Assembly: GCA_016789365.1 (NCBI GenBank) | Contig: JAEURH010000008.1 | Span: 1-55,097, forward strand | Direction: 5' to 3' | DNA length: 55,097 nt | Source of the DNA: Anaerolineales bacterium | GTDB lineage: Bacteria > Chloroflexota > Anaerolineae > Anaerolineales > Villigracilaceae | Shown here: piece by piece, positions 1-5,544 of the stretch | Layout of the letters: each line of letters begins with the position of its first letter | Position numbering within the stretch: the first letter of the stretch is position 1 | Notes under the pieces: generated by a model | Database searches by the model: none | Told to the model about the DNA's origin: nothing | Seen by the model: the letters and a program-made list of their open reading frames with translations, nothing else | Made by a program: the position numbers and the translations under genes

Positions 1-431
1 CACCTGTCAATGAAGAAAATCCTGAAGAACATAAAATTCATTCTGAGTGGTGTGAGTTGACTCAAGAAACAGCGGATTTAATTAATGAGACCAAAAGAAA
101 TGGGGGACGAGTCATTGCAGTGGGTACGACAAGTGTGAGAACATTAGAAACAGTTGGACAACAGACCGCAGACGACAGACAGCAGACGACGGTCGTCGGT
201 CAGCCGTCAGCCGTCAAAAAGTTTGTTGGACCAACATCTATTTACATTCTCCCCGGCTATCAATTCAAAGTTGTGGATATGATGATTACAAACTTTCATC
301 TCCCAAAATCTACTTTGATAATGTTAGTCAGTGCATTTGCAGGTAGAGAAAAAATTTTGGAAACCTACGAAACAGCAATCAAAGAAGGTTATCGTTTTTA
401 TTCCTTTGGCGATGCGATGTTGATTTTATAA
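1..431 (+). CDS. queA: tRNA preQ1(34) S-adenosylmethionine ribosyltransferase-isomerase, C-terminal part
   Basis: Partial gene, open at the window's left edge; the frame runs from base 3 without a start. QueA transfers and isomerises the ribosyl group of SAM onto preQ1 at the tRNA wobble base, making epoxyqueuosine in the cytoplasm. The C-terminal hallmarks are all visible: [49 protein letters not shown] and the final [13 protein letters not shown]. Between TSVRTLE and the PGY motif the linker is about 10 residues longer than I expect from E. coli QueA. This extra part is encoded by an R5-type repeat (161-215), so the loop appears to be repeat-derived. The TAA stop lies two bases before an R1 half repeat. 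Identity is secure; only the N-terminus is missing. Confidence 0.95.
   Translation, partial: PVNEENPEEHKIHSEWCELTQETADLINETKRNGGRVIAVGTTSVRTLETVGQQTADDRQQTTVVGQPSAVKKFVGPTSIYILPGYQFKVVDMMITNFHLPKSTLIMLVSAFAGREKILETYETAIKEGYRFYSFGDAMLIL
161..215. repeat. R5-type repeat inside queA
   Basis: GC-rich run built from CAGACCGCAGAC/CAGACGAC and GTCGTCGG/CAGCCGTC pieces, including a GACGAC-G-GTCGTC palindrome. It resembles the intergenic hairpin at 4021-4073. It is read in frame as a Q/T/D/V-rich loop of QueA. Confidence 0.65.
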
Positions 432-432
432 T

Positions 433-466
433 GTCATTGCGAGGAACGAAGTGACGAAGCAATCTC
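433..466. repeat. R1 half element at the queA/udg junction
   Basis: Starts with GTCATTGCGAG and ends with GAAGCAATCTC, matching the left half of the full R1 palindromes elsewhere in the window. The right half is absent. The GTG start of the next gene lies inside it at 451. Confidence 0.75.
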
Positions 467-1128
467 AACTTGAAAAACTAAACCAACAAATCATCTCATG
501 CCGTAAATGTCCTCGCCTTGTGGAATGGCGGGAAGAAGTTGCCCGAGTCAAACGCAAGGCTTATATCAATGAAGAATATTGGGGTAAACCTGTCCCTGGG
601 TTTGGCGATGAAAATGCAAAAGTTTTAGTTGTGGGGTTAGCACCAGGAGCACATGGTTCAAATCGTACAGGTCGTAACTTTACGGGTGATGCTTCGGGGA
701 ATTTTCTTTTCCCAGCGTTGCACCGTGCTGGGTTTGCGAATCAGGCTGAGGCAGAGTCCAGAAGCGATGCACTTCGTCTAAAAAATATGTATATCACTGC
801 ATCAGGTCGTTGTGCACCACCAGATAATAAACCCACTCTTGAAGAACTAAATAATTGTCAGCCATATTTAGAGACAGAATTAAAAATCATTAATCCAAAA
901 GTGATAGTATGTTTAGGACGAATTGCATTTGAACGAATTTTGAAAATTTATGGCGTAAAAAATTCATCTTATAAATTTTCGCATGGCGTTACTTACAAAC
1001 TGAATACTGAACACTGGATACTATGCTCTTACCATCCAAGCCAACAAAACACCTCAACCAAAAAGTTGACTGCGAAAATGTTTGACGAGATTTGGGCAAA
1101 AGCAAAAGAATTAATTGACAAGGAATAA
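451..1128 (+). CDS. uracil-DNA glycosylase, family 5 (UdgB-type)
   Basis: Fe-S uracil-DNA glycosylase that would excise uracil, and in this family other deaminated bases, as the first step of base excision repair. Seen: motif 1 GLAPGAHGSNRTGRNFTGD (from G62), typical of family 5, in which the catalytic Asp of family 4 is replaced; motif 3 around H195-PSQQNT; and four likely cluster cysteines C17, C20 (CRKCPR), C121 (GRCAPP) and C136 (NCQPYL). The 225-residue length fits the family. The only start with a plausible position is GTG at 451, inside the R1 half repeat, with no clear Shine-Dalgarno. The first five or six codons are therefore repeat-derived. Spacing of 2 bp to the next gene suggests co-transcription. 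Confidence 0.9.
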   Translation: MTKQSQLEKLNQQIISCRKCPRLVEWREEVARVKRKAYINEEYWGKPVPGFGDENAKVLVVGLAPGAHGSNRTGRNFTGDASGNFLFPALHRAGFANQAEAESRSDALRLKNMYITASGRCAPPDNKPTLEELNNCQPYLETELKIINPKVIVCLGRIAFERILKIYGVKNSSYKFSHGVTYKLNTEHWILCSYHPSQQNTSTKKLTAKMFDEIWAKAKELIDKE

Positions 1129-1130
1129 AA

Positions 1131-1883
1131 GTGAAAAAATTTTTAAGACGAGTGACGGCAATTTTTATTGTCGTTATCTTAGTGTTGGCAACTCTATTTG
1201 TGTTTTGGGCAAGTGACGCCGCGCCTGCAAGCGATGTAGCATTGCAAGCATTGAATTCTGATTCGCAAACATTTGTGACGATTGAAAATGGATGGGCTAC
1301 ATTTTATCCAGCAAATAATCAGCAATCTGAAACTGGTTTTATTTTTTACCCTGGCGGCAAAGTGGATTATCGCGCGTATGCGCCGTTGATGAACATGATA
1401 GCAGATGAAGGTTATTTTGTAGTGGTGATGCCCGTGCCATTAAATTTAGCCATGTTTGATATAAATGTTGCGGCACGCATTCAAGCCGAATACCCTGAAA
1501 TAAAAAATTGGTTTGTAGGCGGGCATTCATTGGGTGGCGTAGCGGCGGCATCGTATGGTGGAAGCCACCCTGATATTAAAGGCGTTGTGTTGTGGGCATC
1601 GAACTCGGCGGATGATAGTTTGAAAATAAATAATATGCCAACACTTTTGGTATATGGAACTCAAGATGGTTTGTTTCCTTTAGAGATGGTGGAAGATGCA
1701 CGCGCCTTATTACCAGAGGATACGATTTATGTAGCGATTGATGGCGGCAATCATGCTCAATTCGGTTCATACGGACTTCAAGCTGGTGACTATACCGCAA
1801 CGATTTCTCCACTCGAACAATGGACTCAAACCGTTGATGCTACTGTTGAGTTTATGCAAAATACTTTGAGTGTGTCACCCTGA
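1131..1883 (+). CDS. membrane-anchored alpha/beta hydrolase (dienelactone-hydrolase-like fold)
   Basis: 250-residue hydrolase, substrate unknown. An N-terminal hydrophobic segment (about residues 8-26) should anchor it outside the cytoplasmic membrane. The fold is shown by the oxyanion-region FYPGGKVDYRAYAPL, the nucleophile elbow GGHSLGG (Ser133), the acid loop YGTQDGLFP and the histidine in GGNHAQFG. The start is GTG at 1131 with an AAGGA-like site in the end of the preceding gene; the two genes are separated by 2 bp. The last residues and the TGA stop (1881-1883) fall inside the left end of an R1 variant, so the native C-terminus may have been slightly different. Confidence 0.8.
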   Translation: MKKFLRRVTAIFIVVILVLATLFVFWASDAAPASDVALQALNSDSQTFVTIENGWATFYPANNQQSETGFIFYPGGKVDYRAYAPLMNMIADEGYFVVVMPVPLNLAMFDINVAARIQAEYPEIKNWFVGGHSLGGVAAASYGGSHPDIKGVVLWASNSADDSLKINNMPTLLVYGTQDGLFPLEMVEDARALLPEDTIYVAIDGGNHAQFGSYGLQAGDYTATISPLEQWTQTVDATVEFMQNTLSVSP

Positions 1884-1956
1884 GTGAAACGAAGGGTCTC
1901 TACAATAATCTTCGAGATTCCTCGCCGCAAAAAGCAAGAACGCGGCTCAGAATGAC
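1874..1956. repeat. R1 variant (GTCACCCTGAG / CTCAGAATGAC ends)
   Basis: Imperfect palindrome with R1 internal modules (GAAACGAAGGGTCTC, CGAGATTC, AAGCAAGAACGCGG) but TCTGAG-type ends. It contains the stop codon of the upstream hydrolase. Its right edge runs into AAGG, the probable ribosome binding site of the next gene. Confidence 0.75.
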
Positions 1957-1968
1957 AAGGCTTTTATC

Positions 1969-2940
1969 ATGAAAAAATTCAAAAAAATAATTTTTATTTT
2001 CTTAATCTTTGCTTGCGTTACAGCGGCGTTTGCTCCGTTTTTGATTCCTGTCCCTGAATTAGAAGGTTTGGTTAACGCAGAAGAATTTATTGATGAAGAT
2101 AGCAAGTTCATTGAGATTAATGATGTCAATATTCATTACAAAGAATCTGGTTCAGGCGAAACTACATTTATTTTGCTACATCCATTTGGCGGAAGTACTT
2201 ACTCATGGCGTGAAGTGATGGATGATTTTGCTCAATACGGCAGAGTGATTGCCTATGATAGACCAGCATTTGGTTTAACCGAAAGACCCATGCCCGAAGA
2301 TTGGATTGAAAATCCGTATGGCATGAAAGCCAATATCGAAATTCTAAAAAGTTTGTTAGATGAATTTGGAATCGAAAAAGCAGTTTTGGTTGGTAATTCA
2401 GCAGGTGGTGCTGTAGCAGTTGCATTTGCTTTGGAATATCCCGAACGCGTGGAGCAATTAATTTTAGTCGCGCCCGGCGTAGGTGGTGGGCGTGCTCCGC
2501 AATTTCCATCATGGGCATTACCAATCATGTGGTCTCCACAAATGCATCGCATTGGTCCGTTGTTTATGCGTGATTATCAAGAAAGTTTGCCTCGCACCGT
2601 TGAAAGAGGATGGTTTGACCAAACAAAATTAACTGATGAAATTCGTCAGACGCATTTACAAATTTTGAAAATAAAAAATTGGGACCGTGCATTTTACGAA
2701 CTAGTCTTCGCGCCTGCTTACCCCGAACTGCGTAGTTTATTGCCTGAATTAAAAATCAAAGCGTATATCATTGGCGGAGAGGAAGACCGTTTGATTCGTA
2801 CATGGTATTTAGAAGCAGTTGCCACCGAAATTCCAGAAGCGCAGTTGACTCTCATTCCGCAATGTGGTCATGTTCCGCAAGAAGAATGTCCCGACGAGTT
2901 TATGAAAATTATCGAAACATATTTGCAAAGTAATAATTGA
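1969..2940 (+). CDS. membrane-anchored alpha/beta hydrolase (epoxide hydrolase/lipase-like)
   Basis: 323 residues. A basic, strongly hydrophobic N-terminus (about residues 5-26) looks like a signal anchor. The alpha/beta-hydrolase signatures are LLHPFGGSTYSW (HG-type oxyanion loop with an inserted P), VIAYDRPAFGLTERP, nucleophile elbow VGNSAGGA (Ser144), an acid in GGEEDRLIR and the catalytic His in CGHVPQEECP. This pattern is typical of haloalkane dehalogenase/epoxide hydrolase/esterase-like proteins; the substrate cannot be read from sequence. It is a distant relative of the preceding gene and probably transcribed with it. The presumed Shine-Dalgarno ACAAGG is at the edge of the R1 element. 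Confidence 0.8.
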   Translation: MKKFKKIIFIFLIFACVTAAFAPFLIPVPELEGLVNAEEFIDEDSKFIEINDVNIHYKESGSGETTFILLHPFGGSTYSWREVMDDFAQYGRVIAYDRPAFGLTERPMPEDWIENPYGMKANIEILKSLLDEFGIEKAVLVGNSAGGAVAVAFALEYPERVEQLILVAPGVGGGRAPQFPSWALPIMWSPQMHRIGPLFMRDYQESLPRTVERGWFDQTKLTDEIRQTHLQILKIKNWDRAFYELVFAPAYPELRSLLPELKIKAYIIGGEEDRLIRTWYLEAVATEIPEAQLTLIPQCGHVPQEECPDEFMKIIETYLQSNN

Positions 2941-2963
2941 TATAACTACATCATCAAAAATAT

Positions 2964-4022
2964 ATGACACTCGGACGAATTGCATTTCTTGGCTCAGGTG
3001 AGACATCTCTTGCAGGTGGACGCATTTTTGAAAACCTCGCCCGCCTCATATCTGATACTTCGACAGGCTCAGCACATCGCCCATTACGGGTTGCCATTTT
3101 GGAAACACCTGCCGGCTTCGAGTTAAATGCTTCGCTCGTTGCAAATCGTGTGGGGGAATTTCTCAAAACGAGATTGCAAAATTACAAACCAACCATTGAC
3201 TTAATCCCAGCCAGAAAAAAAGATACACAATACAGCCCTGATAACATTGAAATTCTCAAACCATTATTAACTGCCAACTTAATTTTTATGGGACCAGGTA
3301 GCCCAAGTTATGTAGCACGTCAATTAAAAAATACACTGGCGTGGGATATTATCCGTGCCAGACATCGTCAAGGCGCAATTTTAGCCTTTGCATCTGCCGC
3401 CACGATTTCTCTTGGCAAATGGGTTTTACCTGTTTATGAAATTTACAAAGTTGGTGAAGATGTGCATGTAAAAGAAGGCTTAGATTTTTTTGCAGATTTT
3501 GGTTTACACATTTCATTCATCCCGCATTGGAACAATGCCGAAGGTGGCGTGGATTTAGATACCAGCCGTTGCTTTATGGGCATGGAGCGTTTTGAGCAAT
3601 GGCGAAAATTAACACCCGAAGATAATATTATTGTTGGCTTAGATGAACATTCTGGAGTCATTATTGATTTTGAAAATAAAAAATGTGATGTGCATGGAGT
3701 CAGTTCTGTTAGTGTCTTGAATGGAAATGAAACAAGAATTTACCCTGCTGATTCTAGCTTTGCATTATCTGTTCTCGGCGATATACAAATTCCAAACCCA
3801 ATTGAAAGCGGAATTTCTAAGGAAGTTTGGCAAATGACCTTAGATTCACAAAAAATTTCAGAAGATAAACCTTCCGATGAAGTTTTGAATCTACTGGAAC
3901 AACGCAAAGAAGCGCGAACGAAAAAAGATTTTTCTGAATCCGATAGACTGCGTGATGAAATTGCAAAACTAGGTTGGGTTGTGAAAGATACAAAAGAGGG
4001 GCAAGAGTTAAATAAACCTTGA
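2964..4022 (+). CDS. S51/cyanophycinase-like class I glutamine-amidotransferase-fold protein with CysRS-type C-terminal tail
   Basis: 352 residues in two parts. Residues 1 to about 300 resemble the peptidase S51 group: strand-turn GRIAFLGSGETSLAGGR, a GPGSPSYVARQL loop (G110-), a nucleophile-like serine in FASAATISLG (Ser144, where S51 peptidases have GxSAGA), IPHWNNAEGG (His188) and LDEHSGVIID. Residues about 306-347 match the C-terminal segment of cysteinyl-tRNA synthetases: LLEQRKEARTKKDFSESD, then LRDEIAKLGW and VKDT.EG. No aminoacylation domain is present. An R6 repeat is read in frame near residues 32-37. The stop overlaps the left arm of the R5 hairpin. There is no obvious Shine-Dalgarno before the ATG. 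The family calls are by motif; activity is unknown. Confidence 0.7.
   Translation: MTLGRIAFLGSGETSLAGGRIFENLARLISDTSTGSAHRPLRVAILETPAGFELNASLVANRVGEFLKTRLQNYKPTIDLIPARKKDTQYSPDNIEILKPLLTANLIFMGPGSPSYVARQLKNTLAWDIIRARHRQGAILAFASAATISLGKWVLPVYEIYKVGEDVHVKEGLDFFADFGLHISFIPHWNNAEGGVDLDTSRCFMGMERFEQWRKLTPEDNIIVGLDEHSGVIIDFENKKCDVHGVSSVSVLNGNETRIYPADSSFALSVLGDIQIPNPIESGISKEVWQMTLDSQKISEDKPSDEVLNLLEQRKEARTKKDFSESDRLRDEIAKLGWVVKDTKEGQELNKP
3058..3076. repeat. R6 repeat within coding sequence
   Basis: CTTCGACAGGCTCAGCACA, read in frame as TSTGSAH in a region where the protein runs between two secondary structure elements. A related unit lies in frame at 7318-7344. Confidence 0.55.
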
Positions 4023-4073
4023 CCGCAGACCGCGGACAATTTTAAAACCGTCTGCGGTCTGTGGTCTGCCGTC
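4021..4073. repeat. R5 hairpin after the S51-like gene
   Basis: Arms 4021-4037 and 4050-4066 pair over 17 positions in RNA, counting two G-U pairs, around a 12-base AT-rich loop. A further GTCTGCCGTCC follows. The left arm begins within the stop codon of the preceding gene. There is no U-tract, so it is better seen as a repeat element than as a standard terminator, although it could protect the 3' end. Confidence 0.7.
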
Positions 4074-4117
4074 CAAATAATGCGTTAAAATTACTGCACC
4101 ATCATTAAGGAGACTCC

Positions 4118-5413
4118 ATGCGTGCGGTAGACATCATCATCAAAAAGCGTGACAAAATAGAATTAACAGCACAAGAGATTCAATTTTTTGTTCACGGTTA
4201 CACCAATGGGGATATTCCAGATTATCAAGCCTCAGCCTTTGCAATGGCAGTCATGCTCAATGACATGACCCCACAAGAAACAACAGACCTTACCCTTGCA
4301 ATGGCAAATTCTGGTCAAGTGCTTGACCTTTCTAAAATTGTAGATATTGCAGTGGATAAACATTCCTCTGGTGGTGTGGGTGATAAAACCAGCATTGCCG
4401 TTATGCCGATAGTCGCCGCATGTGGATTATCTGTTGGGAAAATGTCAGGTCGTGGTCTCGGTTTCAGTGGTGGCACGTTAGATAAATTGGAATCAATCAA
4501 AGGTTATCGCGTAGATTTATCTACCGATGAATTCAAAAAGCAATTAAAAGAAAAGGGGATTGTACTCACAGGTCAATCGTTAGATTTAGCACCCGCAGAT
4601 GGAAAATTCTATTCGCTTCGTGACGTGACCGGAACTGTTCCTTCACTTCCACTGATTGCTTCCTCCATCATGTCTAAAAAAATTGCGGCAGGTGCCCAAG
4701 CCATTGTGTTAGATGTAAAAACTGGAAATGGCGCGTTTATGGAAACATTAGACGAAGCCCGCCAACTTGCAAATCTCATGGTCGATATTGGACGTTTAGC
4801 AGGCAGAAAAACTGTGGCTTTACTTTCAGATATGAATCAGCCATTAGGTGAAGCAGTGGGCAATGCACTTGAAACCATCGAAGCGATTCAAACTTTACAA
4901 GGCAAAGGACCAAAAGATTTTCACGAACATTGTTTGCATGTCGCTTCGCATGTGTTGGTGTTGGGTCAAAAAGCAAAAAGTTTAGACGAAGCCAGAAAAA
5001 TGGCAGAAAAATCTATATCAGATGGAAGCGCGTTGGAGAAGTTAAGAGTCTTGGTCACAGCGCAAGGCGGGGATGTAACTTACATTGATGATACGAGCAA
5101 ATTTGAACGTGCACAAATTGTCGAACAAGTAAAGGCTTCTCGAGGCGGAAACATCTCGCAGGTCAATGCCAGAAGCGTCGGCGAAGCCGCAGTCGCGTTA
5201 GGAGCAGGTAGAGCCAAAAAAGGTGACCCCATTGACCACGCCGTCGGATTTATCATCCGCAAAAAAGTTGGTGATGCTGTTAAATCTGGCGATGTTTTAT
5301 TTGAAATTCATGCCAACGACAAAGCAAAACTTGAAGAAGCACGCGCGGCGGTGCTTTCAGCCTTTCAATTTAGTGAGCAACCTGTACCGCCATTGCCGCT
5401 ATTTTACGAGTAA
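4118..5413 (+). CDS. pdp: pyrimidine-nucleoside phosphorylase (thymidine phosphorylase family)
   Basis: Cleaves uridine, thymidine or deoxyuridine with phosphate to the base and (deoxy)ribose-1-phosphate in pyrimidine salvage. The 431-residue length matches Bacillus Pdp. Seen: the N-terminal helical domain (DIPDYQASAFAMAVMLNDM), the phosphate-binding loop DKHSSGGVGDKTS (from residue 81), GKMSGRGLGFSGGTLDKLE, the substrate region VTGTVPSLPLIASSIMSKK and the C-terminal beta domain with HAVGFIIRKKVGDAVKSGD. The ATG has a good site, AAGGAG at 4107-4112. A TTAAAAT motif about 30 bases upstream could be a -10 box. The TP versus PyNP distinction rests on overall similarity and is less certain than the family. 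Confidence 0.93.
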   Translation: MRAVDIIIKKRDKIELTAQEIQFFVHGYTNGDIPDYQASAFAMAVMLNDMTPQETTDLTLAMANSGQVLDLSKIVDIAVDKHSSGGVGDKTSIAVMPIVAACGLSVGKMSGRGLGFSGGTLDKLESIKGYRVDLSTDEFKKQLKEKGIVLTGQSLDLAPADGKFYSLRDVTGTVPSLPLIASSIMSKKIAAGAQAIVLDVKTGNGAFMETLDEARQLANLMVDIGRLAGRKTVALLSDMNQPLGEAVGNALETIEAIQTLQGKGPKDFHEHCLHVASHVLVLGQKAKSLDEARKMAEKSISDGSALEKLRVLVTAQGGDVTYIDDTSKFERAQIVEQVKASRGGNISQVNARSVGEAAVALGAGRAKKGDPIDHAVGFIIRKKVGDAVKSGDVLFEIHANDKAKLEEARAAVLSAFQFSEQPVPPLPLFYE

Positions 5414-5437
5414 AATATAGGATATTGAAAAACTTTT

Positions 5438-5512
5438 GCCACAGATTTCGCGGATTACACGAATTTTCCCTACCAGAATCAAACCTTTGTGTTCTTCGTG
5501 TCCTTTGTGGTT
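5438..5512. repeat. R4 palindromic repeat
   Basis: CCACAGATTTCGCGGATTAC on the left and GTGTTCTTCGTGTCCTTTGTGG on the right form an imperfect inverted repeat of purine-rich tandem units. It occupies most of the gap between pdp and the TPR gene. Confidence 0.65.
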
Positions 5513-5544
5513 AAATTAGGAAAACGCTTCTAAAGGAATTTTTA

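Noticed and set aside
4021-4073. Rho-independent terminator after the S51-like gene
   Set aside because: The hairpin is strong but no U-tract follows and the same arms occur as a repeat inside queA, so it is listed as a repeat.
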